From Gemmatimonadota bacterium (GTDB lineage Bacteria > Gemmatimonadota > Gemmatimonadetes > Palauibacterales > Palauibacteraceae): DNA of 64,000 nt. Every line of letters begins with the position of its first letter. Positions within the stretch are counted from its first letter, which is position 1. The DNA lies in NCBI GenBank assembly GCA_022826685.1, contig JAJDUL010000035.1:62001-126000 (forward strand), written 5' to 3'. The notes below the pieces were generated by a model. It was not told the origin of the DNA. It made no database searches and was given only the letters and a program-made list of their open reading frames with translations. Positions 27,901 to 37,165 of this stretch are shown in pieces. Position numbers and translations under genes: made by a program.

Positions 27901-28067
27901 TAGATGTCGAAGTGCTGCGTCTTGAGCACCTCGAAGTCGAAAGACTCGTAGACCACCTTGTTTCGGCCGAAATACCGGCCGGCCTGCCCCTCCAGCGCGG
28001 CGGCGGCGGGACCCGAGAAGACCGCGAGGGCGGCGAGCGCGACGAGCGCGTGAGTTCTCCGAAGCAT
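24906..28067 (-). CDS. Peptidase-MA-like / TolB propeller / BamA-type barrel fusion
   Basis: 1053 residues; GGAGG lies 4 bases before the ATG. A signal peptide (1-28) is followed by a gluzincin-like peptidase domain with HELVH in LGHELVHAFQFD (about 142-153) and the downstream helix LWFIEGMAEYLS carrying the third zinc-ligand glutamate. Residues about 300-620 form a PD40/TolB propeller (PSWSPDGSHIAFSG, PAWSPDGRSVAFAT, PQWSPDGRSLYFVS). The last about 380 residues look like an Omp85/surface-antigen beta-barrel (LYLGVPSLVRGYDNRS, NVELRLPLLGGIGV, final WIWQFNLTPGF). The protein would sit in the outer membrane with peptidase and propeller on one side. Function is not known. Confidence 0.8.
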   Translation of the reverse strand: MLRRTHALVALAALAVFSGPAAAALEGQAGRYFGRNKVVYESFDFEVLKTQHFDIYYYEESAVGAQMVGRLAERWYARLSRVLNHEFRQRQPIILYADHPDFEQTNTSGQFIDEGTQGFTEILKRRLVMPMMVSLHETDHLLGHELVHAFQFDMTGQGTGGPGLDVPGAIRLPLWFIEGMAEYLSIGPIDPFTTMWMRDALDLEDGFPTIPELADRRYFPYRYGHAFWSYIGGAFGDDRIGRILNLAARTGNALAAIEAVLEVPIGELSDRWKNELETYFADARQETRSPDDYGRRVVYEPPDEGKLHLGPALSPNGLDMVYVSQSDLFSIEMFGADARTGEVKRRLTNNAVDPHFESLQFIHSAGDWHPNGRLFAVAGIKTGNPLLTVMEAESGNIVREIPVEGFQLGAIFTPSWSPDGSHIAFSGHSAGFTDLYVINVETGQLRRLTEDPFADLQPAWSPDGRSVAFATDRFTTDLELLVPGTYQVALVDLESGAIEPLPGFDDQFRNYNPQWSPDGRSLYFVSDHDGIANLYRLDLETRERYLVTDLWTGVSGLTAISPAVSVARGTGDVAFSVNKGGPFSYEIYVIDDPEVLAGVPAPEMLVGVDASIIPPRERMSTTHAELLSNARLGLADPITFEDGEFQSRLSLDFISQPTIAFGASDFGVFFAGGASLFFSDLLGNRTLQTILQVNTTFGNLVQGTALLAGYENRSSRWNWAMIGGQVPLVTRQIGFQSVQAGGRYVNAFQDFRWFEVNRELTGIVAYPFNRNSRVEFSASARQIDFSGEIEEFGFDAFTGQLLFQEETDLPDCEGEIVSFGEDPCAFESLYTASGSAALVYDSSIFGGTSPIAGQRYRLEVEPAVGTLNFLTVTGDVRQYVRAGPFTVAGRALHFGRWGGGADDPRLGRLYLGVPSLVRGYDNRSIDVIECTGSGQAAFFNCPLIANLIGNRVAVGNVELRLPLLGGIGVIRAPGVPPVEVGLFYDMGKAWSGETPLNCPDGNCSFEDRNWVSSAGLLARVNLFGLMIGELSFVRPFDRPDKGWIWQFNLTPGF

Positions 28068-28205
28068 ACAACCTCCACCAGGAAACCACTGCTCTCGACC
28101 TTCCCGGGTTCCTGGGCCCCGGGGGGCCGTGCCGTATCGCGGACGGCACGCAGTCTGGGGGTTCCGAAAACTACCCGCGGCACCGGACCTTCGCTAATCC
28201 CGCGT

Positions 28206-28219
28206 TAGTGTCGACACTA
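28206..28219. promoter_or_regulatory. Perfect 14-bp palindrome upstream of the surface peptidase gene
   Basis: TAGTGTCGACACTA is an exact inverted repeat about 140 bases before the start of the gene at 28067 (minus strand) and about 100 bases after the nfuA-like stop. It could be an operator for a dimeric repressor. No regulator is assigned. Confidence 0.3.
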
Positions 28220-28319
28220 GCACGACTGAAGCGCGAGGGAGGTCACGTTGCCTCCGATCCCGGGCTGCTCCGGACCGGCTTCCGCGCACCGTTCCCGGGA
28301 GGCGCCTGAGAAACCCAGG

Positions 28320-28916
28320 CTAGGCGTAATAGGGATTGCTGCCGGCGGCGTGGTCGGTCACGTCCTGCACGTCGACGATCTCCGGCGCCGCGTCCCGGAT
28401 CATCTGCTTGATCCCCTGCGTGAGCGTCACCGAGGCCATGCCGCAGCCCTGGCACCCGCCGCCCATGGTCACGTAGACGACGTTTTCGCGGATGTCGACG
28501 AGGCGCACGGTCCCGCCGTGCGATGCCACCCCCGGGTTGATCTGCTCGTCGATGACGCGGCGCACGCGGTCGACGAGAGGTCCGTCCAGCGGCTTGGAGC
28601 CGAGCGGCTGGATGTTGGGGTTGTTGAAGTGGAAGCCCGAGCCCTGGAGCGACTCCACCCAGTCGATGCGGGTTCCGGAAAGGATGTCCGCGCTCTTCGA
28701 ATCGACGACGACCTCGAAGCCGGGGGCGTCGAACGACTGGTCCTCCGCTTCGCGCTCGAAGGGTTCGATGAGCGCCATCTCGTATTCCGGCGCGATGGGG
28801 CTCGCGTTCTGGACGCTGACGCGTACCGCGAGACCCTCCGCGGGGTCCTCGCTGATGAACGATCGGATCCGCTCGCTGGCGGCGTCGGTGAATGTCAAAA
28901 GATCCTTGTCGGACAC
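28320..28916 (-). CDS. nfuA: NfuA-like iron-sulfur cluster carrier
   Basis: 198 residues from GTG 28916, preceded by GGGAGAG. The N-terminal half is a degenerate A-type (IscA-like) domain: FTDAASERIRSFI, FEVVVDSKSADILSGTRIDW, SGFHFNNPN. The C-terminal half is a NifU-like domain with the cluster-binding C-x-x-C in GGGCQGCGMASVTL (about 154-157). The A-type plus Nfu layout is that of NfuA, which delivers [4Fe-4S] clusters in the cytosol. It is followed downstream by the unrelated peptidase gene and preceded by pyrE and fur on the same strand. Confidence 0.9.
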   Translation of the reverse strand: MSDKDLLTFTDAASERIRSFISEDPAEGLAVRVSVQNASPIAPEYEMALIEPFEREAEDQSFDAPGFEVVVDSKSADILSGTRIDWVESLQGSGFHFNNPNIQPLGSKPLDGPLVDRVRRVIDEQINPGVASHGGTVRLVDIRENVVYVTMGGGCQGCGMASVTLTQGIKQMIRDAAPEIVDVQDVTDHAAGSNPYYA

Positions 28917-28968
28917 GTTCTTCTCTCCCGATGATTCCCGATGAAGCCGGCGTGCGGTCAGGCGTTCG

Positions 28969-29544
28969 TCAGGACGCCGAACCGTTGGAGGCCACCGCCG
29001 CCCTGAGATCGCTCGCCGTATAAAGTACCATTGTCCGCAGCCCCGCCCCCTCGAGCGTGGCTCTTCCCCCCTCTTCGCGGTCGACGAGGCCGAGCACGCC
29101 GAGCACCTCGCCGCGCGCGCGATTCACCGCCTCGACCGCCTGGAAGGCGGATCCGCCGGTCGTGATCACGTCCTCGACGACGACGACCCGGGCGCCGGGC
29201 TCGAAGCAGCCCTCGATCAACTGCCCCTTGCCGTGTCGCTTGGCGCGCTTGCGGACCGAGAACGCGTGGATCGGGTCCCCCGCGCGCCAACTGGCCGCGG
29301 CGATCGCGTAGGCCAGCGGGTCCGCGCCCATCGTCAGGCCGCCGACCGCATCCGGCCGAAGTCCGGTGTCCCGGATGGCAGCGAGACCGACCTCGCCCAT
29401 CAACACCTGTCCGTGCGCGTGCATGGTCGAGGTCCGGCAGTCGATGTAGTAGTCGCTCCGGGCACCGGAGGCGAGCACGAAGTCCCCAAGCCGGAACGAC
29501 CGCTCGGCGAGCAGATTCAGAAGTCTCGAATGGGCGGAACTCAG
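28969..29544 (-). CDS. pyrE: Orotate phosphoribosyltransferase, CTG start
   Basis: The PRPP-binding loop VVVVEDVITTGGSAFQAVEAV and the OPRT signatures ASGARSDYYIDCRTSTM and KRHGKGQLIEG identify PyrE, which makes OMP from orotate in pyrimidine synthesis. The first ATG/GTG-type starts in frame (FVLASG) would delete the conserved N-terminal helix (RLLNLLAERSFRLGDFVLAS). That helix is coded in frame, and the only possible initiator before the upstream in-frame stop (TAG, the end of fur at 29554) is CTG at 29544, which has AGGAGG 5 bases upstream. The result is 191 residues, normal for the family. The start is 9 bases after fur. Confidence 0.85.
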   Translation of the reverse strand: MSSAHSRLLNLLAERSFRLGDFVLASGARSDYYIDCRTSTMHAHGQVLMGEVGLAAIRDTGLRPDAVGGLTMGADPLAYAIAAASWRAGDPIHAFSVRKRAKRHGKGQLIEGCFEPGARVVVVEDVITTGGSAFQAVEAVNRARGEVLGVLGLVDREEGGRATLEGAGLRTMVLYTASDLRAAVASNGSAS

Positions 29545-29553
29545 CGGAGCCTC

Positions 29554-30054
29554 CTAACTGACCTGGCGAATCGCCTGACCGGATTCGGCGTCGCAGCGGG
29601 CACAGAGCCCGTACAGCTTGAGTTGACGTGTGAGTATATGGTAACCGAATTGCCGGGCGACCTCCGTCTGCAGCCGGTTGAGTTCATCGCGCTGGAAGCG
29701 GACCACGTCTCCGCACGCCGTGCAGATCAGGTGGTCCTGCTGCGCCCGGCCGACCTTCGCCTCATATCGCTTGAAACCCTCGTCGAAATCGTGCTCCGTT
29801 GCGAGGCCGACGCGAACCAGGAGGCTCAGGGTCCGGTAGACCGTTGCCTTCCCTGCGCGCTCGCCGTCGCCCCGCAGGCGTTCCACGATCTCGTCCGCCG
29901 AGAGTCGCTGTCCGGACTCGAACAGCACGCGGGAGATTGCTTCGCGCTGATGGGTGACGGGCAGATGATGCTCCTGCAGCGCGGCCCGGAAGAGGCCGAG
30001 CATCACGGCGGCGCAGCCGAGAGGCGGTCGGGGGGTGAGGGTATCCGTGGTCAT
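29554..30054 (-). CDS. Fur-family transcriptional regulator
   Basis: 166 residues. The winged-helix part (VTHQREAISRVLFESGQRLS, ADEIVERLRGDG, KATVYRTLSLLVRVGLATEH) and the C-terminal metal part (DHLICTACGDVVRFQ, LYGLCARC, a pair of C-x-x-C motifs) are those of Fur/Zur/PerR proteins. The metal sensed cannot be told from sequence. It lies directly upstream of pyrE and, further on, of the Fe-S carrier gene, so iron or oxidative stress is plausible. A dyad just before the start codon may be its own operator. Confidence 0.85.
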   Translation of the reverse strand: MTTDTLTPRPPLGCAAVMLGLFRAALQEHHLPVTHQREAISRVLFESGQRLSADEIVERLRGDGERAGKATVYRTLSLLVRVGLATEHDFDEGFKRYEAKVGRAQQDHLICTACGDVVRFQRDELNRLQTEVARQFGYHILTRQLKLYGLCARCDAESGQAIRQVS

Positions 30055-30058
30055 GGTG

Positions 30059-30076
30059 TTCTCAACGCGCTGAGAA
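30059..30076. promoter_or_regulatory. Dyad TTCTCA-N6-TGAGAA before the Fur-family gene
   Basis: The 18-bp sequence TTCTCAACGCGCTGAGAA has perfect 6-bp arms and ends 5 bases upstream of the regulator start. It is a reasonable autoregulatory operator but does not match the classical AT-rich Fur box. Confidence 0.4.
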
Positions 30077-30090
30077 AATAAGCGCCCTCG

Positions 30091-30825
30091 TCACGCCTGC
30101 AACCAGCGCGCCTCGAAGTCGTCCACGACCTGCCGCAACAGGCGGTCGACGGGGGAGGCCGGTCGGGGCGTGAGGAATCGGTCCGAAAAGCGGTTCAGAG
30201 CGACGCGGAGGGCGGTGAACGTCTTTGCGGCGTCGCGATAGCATCCATCGAGTTGCTGGCGGCGGGCGAACGGGGCGTCGGCGGCCAGCGAGAAGCCGGT
30301 CTGGCCCATCGCCTCGTAGTAACCGAGGTCGGGTCCCGCCCTCCGTCGCTCCCGGGTGGAAATCGAATCCGGGAAGAGGCCCGACAGCCAGAGCGCGAAG
30401 TTGCCGAGATGCGCGCTGAGCAGAAAACCGCGGCGACCGTCCGATTCGGCGATCTCCGCCACCAGGTCGACGAGATAGCGGTATTCGCAGTCGTCGTACT
30501 CGGCGATCCGGTGGGCTCGGGCCTCCCTCGCGAAGTGGAGGAAGATCGAGGTCACGTAGTCGGCCATGAGGCGGGACTCGACCCCGCCCTCGAGAAGGCT
30601 GTGACGCAGCGCCACATAGGAGAAGAGGGCCAGCGGGAGCGCCGAAAGCCCCGGTTCGGCCGTGAGCGCGCCGGGGGCCTTCGGGTGATCGAGCAGGGCG
30701 TCGATCCCCCGCTCCGAGACCAGCGTCTCCAGGCGGGTCCGGTCCTCGCCCTCGCGGGCGAGCATATAGACGAGTCGGGCCGCGTCGTCCCGTCCGAAGG
30801 AAGCTCTGACATCCGGAAGAATCAT
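30091..30825 (-). CDS. Conserved-looking hypothetical protein
   Basis: 244 residues from ATG 30825, with GGGGGAG 4 bases upstream; the earlier ATG at 30879 has no such site. No signal peptide or membrane segment. The sequence is helix-rich, with an acidic central part (RIAEYDDCEYRYLVDLVAEIAESDGRR cut short here to EYDDCEYRYLVDLV) followed by GFLLSAHLGNFALWLSGLFP and a basic loop STRERRRAGPDLGYYEAMG. I do not recognise a family. It ends 37 bases before the Fur-family gene on the same strand, so the two may be co-transcribed. Confidence 0.6.
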   Translation of the reverse strand: MILPDVRASFGRDDAARLVYMLAREGEDRTRLETLVSERGIDALLDHPKAPGALTAEPGLSALPLALFSYVALRHSLLEGGVESRLMADYVTSIFLHFAREARAHRIAEYDDCEYRYLVDLVAEIAESDGRRGFLLSAHLGNFALWLSGLFPDSISTRERRRAGPDLGYYEAMGQTGFSLAADAPFARRQQLDGCYRDAAKTFTALRVALNRFSDRFLTPRPASPVDRLLRQVVDDFEARWLQA

Positions 30826-30956
30826 GCCGCTCCCCCTTCCCGTGGTCCCCTCCCGTCGGCCCCCGCCACCTCGTTCCATACCCCAACCTCGCCTGCTAGT
30901 TTTCTTTCCGGGAGGAGTGGCCGCAACGGAGTCGACCCGGATGACGACGATCTGAC

Positions 30957-31469
30957 ATGCTGAGAGAACGATTGAGAGAGCGCGGATTCGTGCTGCTGGC
31001 GGCCCTTACGGCCGTTTTGACGGCGTGCGGCTCGGTGGACGCCGGCGTTCGCGGCACCGACGCTGGAGGAAATGGCGAGCAGGCCGCCGAGGCGGGAGCG
31101 GGCGCCGCCGCCCAGGCCGTGGAACTCGTCCCGCTTCGGGTGGGCGGGATCGAGATCCAGGTCGAGGTCGCCGACGACGCCGACGAGCGGCAGCGCGGGC
31201 TGATGTACCGGGAGTCGCTCGCGGAGAATCAGGGGATGCTGTTCGTCTACCCCGAGCAGCGCATCCTTGGGTTCTGGATGAGGAACACGCTCATCCCCCT
31301 CGACATCGCGTACATCGACCGCGAAGGCCGCATCGTCGACATCCAGCAGATGGAGCCGCAGACCACGGAAACCCACGACTCGGCCGCGCCCGCCATGTAC
31401 GCGCTGGAGATGAACCAGGGGTGGTTCGAGGCCAACGGGATCCGCATCGGTGACCTCATCGAGTTCTAG
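30957..31469 (+). CDS. DUF192 lipoprotein
   Basis: 170 residues. A lipoprotein signal ends at VLTACGS (cysteine about 23), followed by a low-complexity Ala/Gly linker. The DUF192 domain fills the rest: VEVADDADERQRGLMYRESL, GMLFVYPEQRILGFWMRNTL, PLDIAYIDREGRIVDI, YALEMNQGWFEANGI. DUF192 proteins are small beta-barrel proteins found in the envelope of many bacteria; no reaction is established. It is followed after 46 bases by fumC. Confidence 0.85.
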   Translation: MLRERLRERGFVLLAALTAVLTACGSVDAGVRGTDAGGNGEQAAEAGAGAAAQAVELVPLRVGGIEIQVEVADDADERQRGLMYRESLAENQGMLFVYPEQRILGFWMRNTLIPLDIAYIDREGRIVDIQQMEPQTTETHDSAAPAMYALEMNQGWFEANGIRIGDLIEF

Positions 31470-31515
31470 CCAGGCAATCCGGACAACCCACGACCCACGC
31501 ACGGACAACCCACGC

Positions 31516-32904
31516 ATGGATCATCGCATAGAGAGGGACTCCATGGGGGAGATGGCGATCCCAGCCGACCGGCTCTTCGGAGCGCAGACGGAGCGGGCCC
31601 GCCAGAACTTCCCCATCTCCGACCTCCGCTTCGGACGCCGCTTCATCGAGGCGCTCGGCGCGATCAAGCTGGCCGCGTCCCGCGTGAACCGGGAGCTGGG
31701 GCTCCTCGACCCCCGACTCGGCGAGGCGATCGAGCGGGCGGCCGGCGAGGCCATGGCCGGCGACCTGGATTCCCATTTCGTGCTGGACATCTTCCAGACC
31801 GGATCCGGCACGTCGACGAACATGAACGCGAACGAAGTCATCGCGAACCGCGCCATTCAGCTTCTGGGCGGCGTCGTGGGTTCGCGCAGCCCCGTTCATC
31901 CCAACGATCACGTGAACCTGGGGCAGTCGTCGAACGACGTGATTCCCACCGCCACCCACGTCTCCGGACTCGTCGCGATCGAGCGCGAGCTTCTGCCTGC
32001 GCTGGAGCGGCTGCGCGCGGCGCTCGCGGAGAAGGCGGAGGAGTTCGACCACATCGCCAAGGCGGGGCGCACGCACCTGCAGGATGCGACGCCCGTCCGC
32101 CTGGGGCAGGAGTTCGGCGGCTATGCGAGCCAGGTGGGGCACGGGATCCGGCGCGTCGAGGCCGTCCGTCCCGCGCTGGCGGAACTCGCCATCGGAGGGA
32201 CGGCGGTGGGGACCGGCATCAACACGCCGGCCGACTTCGGCGCGCGGATGTCGGCCGCCCTGAGCGAGGTCCTCGGGGTCGAGTTCGTGGAGGCGTCGAA
32301 CCACTTCGAGGCGCAGTCGGCGCGCGATGCGGTGGTCGAGGCGAGCGGAGCGCTGCGAACCGTCGCCGTGAGCCTGACCAAGATCGCGAACGATCTGCGC
32401 TGGCTGTCGTCCGGCCCGCGCACGGGCCTCGGCGAGATCAACCTTCCCGCGGTGCAGCCGGGCTCGTCGATCATGCCGGGCAAGGTCAACCCGGTGATGG
32501 CGGAATCGGTGCTTCAGGTCTGCGCGCAGGTCATCGGCAACGACGCCGCGATCGTCGTGGGCGGGCAGTCGGGGAACCTCGAACTCAACGTCATGATCCC
32601 CGTGATGGCCCACAACCTGCTCGAGAGCGTCAGGATTCTCTCCACCGCGAGCGTCGAGTTCGCCGAACGCTGCGTCCGCGGGATCACGGCGAACGAGGAG
32701 CGCTGCCTCCGGAACGCGGAATCCACCGCGGCGCTCGCCACCGCGCTCGCGCCCGTCATCGGGTACGACAAGGCGGCCGAACTCGCCAAGCTCAGCCTCG
32801 CGGAAGACCGCACGCTGAAGGAACTCGTGCTGGAGCAGGGGCTCGTCGCCCCGGCGGAACTCGACCGGATCCTCGATTTCCGCGCGATGACCGAGCCCGG
32901 CTGA
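31516..32904 (+). CDS. fumC: Class II fumarate hydratase
   Basis: 462 residues. It converts fumarate to malate in the TCA cycle. The superfamily signature GSSIMPGKVNPVMAES is complete, with the catalytic serine in its mobile loop. TGSGTSTNMNANEVIANRA, HPNDHVNLGQSSNDVIPTA and KAGRTHLQDATPVRLGQEF match the FumC active-site regions. The frame continues upstream, but the N-terminus MDHRIERDSMGEM (ATG 31516) is the normal one. No ribosome site is obvious. The start follows two copies of CGGACAACCCACG (31480-31492 and 31502-31514). Aspartase is the nearest alternative. Confidence 0.92.
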   Translation: MDHRIERDSMGEMAIPADRLFGAQTERARQNFPISDLRFGRRFIEALGAIKLAASRVNRELGLLDPRLGEAIERAAGEAMAGDLDSHFVLDIFQTGSGTSTNMNANEVIANRAIQLLGGVVGSRSPVHPNDHVNLGQSSNDVIPTATHVSGLVAIERELLPALERLRAALAEKAEEFDHIAKAGRTHLQDATPVRLGQEFGGYASQVGHGIRRVEAVRPALAELAIGGTAVGTGINTPADFGARMSAALSEVLGVEFVEASNHFEAQSARDAVVEASGALRTVAVSLTKIANDLRWLSSGPRTGLGEINLPAVQPGSSIMPGKVNPVMAESVLQVCAQVIGNDAAIVVGGQSGNLELNVMIPVMAHNLLESVRILSTASVEFAERCVRGITANEERCLRNAESTAALATALAPVIGYDKAAELAKLSLAEDRTLKELVLEQGLVAPAELDRILDFRAMTEPG

Positions 32905-32952
32905 CTCGACCCGGCCGAACGAGGGCCGATCGAACCCCGTCGACCCGGATGG

Positions 32953-33882
32953 CTAGGGGACGGGGACCAGCGCCTCCGGGAGCAGTCGGTTCACCGTGAG
33001 GCTGGAGAGCCGGAAGGCTTCCGTTCCGTCCGCGACACGGGCGACCCAGTCTCCGCGCTCCTCGTCCTCCAGCAGGAGGATCGCGAGTTCGAGTCGGCGG
33101 CCGGTCACATCCGCGGACCCCTCCGAGAACACTTCGAACGATCCGTCCGCGAGCGTGAAGTCGGCGACCGCCTCTTCCTCCTCCGTGGGGAAGCCGGAAG
33201 CGGAGACGGAGGGCAGGATGGCGAGGAGCCTCTGCACAAGCGCCGAATCCGCCGGCGCGTCCCCCGCGAGCCACCCCTCGTCGCTACGGCGCAGCACGGC
33301 CTCCCGGTCCCCGCGACGCATGAGGATTTCGCGTACGCCGGCGGTGTCCACGGAGGCGATCAGGCGCGGACGCCACCCGTCGCGGTCGCGGTTCAGGTAG
33401 CCTCCGGCCGGACCGTCGAGCCGGTAGACGACATCGTCGCCGGGGAGACGCACGAAGTAGCCTCCGGAGCGCGTGTCGCGGCCGCCGAGATGGAACCGCC
33501 GCACCTCGCCGCCGGCCGTTCGCACTTCGACGCGCCGACCGCCCTCCGCGACGCCCAGGTTCGCGTGATTCGACGGGTTGCGCGCGACGAGTTCGGACGA
33601 AGAGAGCTGCCCGATCACATCCAGGAGGTCGCGGATCTTCGGTTCATCCGCCACGTATCCGTCGACCGTCCACCCCCCGTCCGTCCGCTCGAGACGCACC
33701 GTGCCGGCGTTCTCCGCGAGCACGATCTCCACGCCCGCGATGGAGTCGGTCACCACGAAGGAGAAGCCATCCCCGACATCCAGCGTCCCTCCCTCGCCGC
33801 TGTCCCTGAACAGCCGGGGCAGGTAGAGGAGAACCGCCACGCCGAGCACGACCGCGATGACCTTCAGTTGCTTCGCGTTCAT
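32953..33882 (-). CDS. DUF4340 protein of a gliding-type ABC exporter operon
   Basis: 309 residues from ATG 33882, which overlaps the stop of the upstream gene in ATGA. One N-terminal membrane anchor (VIAVVLGVAVLLYLPRLF) is followed by a periplasmic beta-rich domain with two repeated modules (VRLERTDGGWTVDGYVADEP and VLRRSDEGWLAGDAPADSAL), the DUF4340 pattern. Proteins of this family are regularly encoded after GldA/GldFG-type transporters, as here, and are assumed to be accessory parts. It converges on fumC. Confidence 0.8.
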   Translation of the reverse strand: MNAKQLKVIAVVLGVAVLLYLPRLFRDSGEGGTLDVGDGFSFVVTDSIAGVEIVLAENAGTVRLERTDGGWTVDGYVADEPKIRDLLDVIGQLSSSELVARNPSNHANLGVAEGGRRVEVRTAGGEVRRFHLGGRDTRSGGYFVRLPGDDVVYRLDGPAGGYLNRDRDGWRPRLIASVDTAGVREILMRRGDREAVLRRSDEGWLAGDAPADSALVQRLLAILPSVSASGFPTEEEEAVADFTLADGSFEVFSEGSADVTGRRLELAILLLEDEERGDWVARVADGTEAFRLSSLTVNRLLPEALVPVP

Positions 33883-36130
33883 ACGAGCGCTCCTCCCTCC
33901 GTGAAGGAACGCTGCTGCACCTGCCGCCGCCTGGCGAGCCGCAGCACGCCGACGAGGACGAAGAGCAGCGGGACGCCGGCCAGGTTCCCGTACCGGGTCA
34001 GGTCCGGGAGCCATTCGTTGGGGAAGAGAAGGAGCGGCGGCGCGCGGTCCTTGGACCGGATCGAGATCAGCGCCTCGTCCTGGGCGAGCCAGTCGATCGC
34101 GTTCTGGAAGAAGATCATCCCGGCCAGCCCGGACATCGACTGCGAAAGCGTCTCGTCGTGGACCAGCGACGAGGAGCCCGCGAGGACGATGCGGCCACCG
34201 CCCGGCTGCGTGTAGGCCAGGGCGAGCGTCTCCATCGTCACGTCTTCCTCCGAGATCTCCCCGCCCGGCGCGATGATCGCGGCCCAGTCCTGCATCGCGT
34301 CGATCGAGAGCGGGGTCTGGAGTCGACCACCTCCCTCCGAAGTCGCGAGAAGCGGCGTCACGAGCGTGCTGTCCTCCACCTCGACGAGGAGCGGACTTCC
34401 GAATCGGATCGGCACGTTGGCCACTCCGTCCACGATCACATGTTCGGAGGCTGGCTGGGCGAGCGCCCACGGCGGATACGGTACGATGAGGGCGCCGCCC
34501 TGGGACGGCACCTGTACTTGTTCGTGGAGCAGGAAGTCGAAGGCCAGCGACGGGACGATGCCGAGTCCTCGCGCCTGCAGCAGCGAATCGAGCGCCGGAT
34601 CGAAGGTCGGGCCCGCGTAGAGCGCCTGCATATCCGCCGTCACGCCCGATTTCAGGATGAAGAGGCTCCCGCCCTCGTCGACGAAGCGGCTCAGGATCTC
34701 GCCGGCCGCGGGCTCGAGCGGCGTCCGACCGCCGGCGATCACGAGTATGTCGATCGAATCCGGCACCGCCGCGGTCGTCGAGTCGACGCGGAACTCCATC
34801 AGGTCGTACTCCAGGGCGAGGCGGCCGCGGGCGAGCCGAAGCCCCGCGTCCAGACTCAGTTCGCCGTGTCCGGTCAGGACTCCGATGGTGGGACGTTCCG
34901 GGCGCGTGAGGGCGCGGATCATCGAGGCGAGACGGTATTCGAGGTCCGCCGTCTGCCGGACGAGCGGGATAATCTGGCTCTCGCCCGCGTACTGGATCGC
35001 GAGCGCGAAGTAGCGCTCCTGATACGACACCTCGTCATCGGCGCGAATCTGGAACGGCACGGGGCGGATGCCGAGCAGGCCCGCCTCCTCCTGCGCGTCG
35101 GGGTCCTCGTCGGGGTTCGCGCGGACGAGGTTCACGTTGGCGCCGCCGGTTGCATCGAGATCCCGGAGGAGATCATCCACGTCCCGGCTCACCGGCTCGA
35201 GTTGCACCGGCAGTTCCGCGGATTGGAAGAGCTTGATCGTGACGAGGTCGTCGAGACCGCGCAGCAGGTCGGCCGTCGGCGGGGAGAGCGTGTAGACCTT
35301 GCCGGGCGTGAGGTCGAGCCGGCCGCGCAACTGCGCGCCCGCCAGCGCGGCGAAGACGGCGATTCCTACCAGACCGAGCACTCCCACGCGCAGCCGCCCA
35401 TACGCCGGCCTGTTGCGGCTCAGGCGTTCGCGCATGACGGAGAAATACGTGAGCGAGAAGAACGCCGTCCCGAGCGCGGCGAAGTACAGGACGTCCCGCA
35501 GGTCGATCACGCCTCGCGCCACGTTCGAGAAGTGCCCGAGCACGCCCAGCCGCGTCGCCACCGCCGCGAGCGGGGCGGGGAGGGAGAGGGTGACCGTGGG
35601 TAGTCCGATGAGGTAGAGGGCGAAGCTGACCGTGACGCCGATGATGAACGCGGTCACCTGGTTTCTCGTGAGCGAGGAGGCCCACAGCCCGACCGCGATG
35701 AGTGCCGATATGAGGAACATCGATCCCAGGTACTGGGAGAAGACGACCCCCCACTGAAGGTCGGCGCCGAAGGTGAGGCCGAGCGGGATGCCCAGCGTCC
35801 CCGCCATCGCGATCAGCAGGAAGAAGAGGACGCCGAGGAACTTGCCGAGCAGGAACTCCACGACCTGGATCGGCTGCGCGAGCACGAGTTCGAGCGTCCC
35901 CGCGTTCCGCTCCTCCGCGAACGACCGCATGCAGACGGCCGGAATGAAGAAAAGCAGGAGCCACGGAAGGAGCGACAGCATCGGCCGCAGCGAGGCCTCG
36001 CCGAGGAGGTAGGCCTCCTGGAAGTAGAAGTAGAAGTTGATCCCGAGGAAGATGACGAGGAGGATGTAGGCGGTCGCGTGGTCGAAGTAGCCCGCGAACT
36101 CCCGCTTCGCGACCGTCAGGATGCGGCCGA

Positions 36131-36134
<4 letters not shown>
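33879..36134 (-). CDS. GldF-GldG fusion ABC permease with periplasmic domain
   Basis: 751 residues from ATG 36134. Residues about 1-240 are an ABC-2 permease with six helices (FAGYFDHATAYILLVIFLGI, SFAEERNAGTLELVLAQPIQ, the GldF type). A further helix (VGVLGLVGIAVFAALAGAQL) starts the GldG-like part: KVYTLSPPTADLLRGLDDLV, IGVLTGHGELSLDAG, IDILVIAGGRTPLEPAAGEI. A last helix near the C-terminus (GVPLLFVLVGVLRLARRR) closes the protein. In Bacteroidota these are two proteins; here they are one chain. Both ends overlap neighbours by 4 bases. The substrate is unknown and gliding itself is not implied. Confidence 0.8.

Positions 36135-37165
<1,031 letters not shown>

Noticed and set aside
25389-28208. 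Plus-strand open frame of 939 codons
   Set aside because: Antisense shadow of the peptidase/propeller/barrel fusion; product is charged low-complexity sequence.
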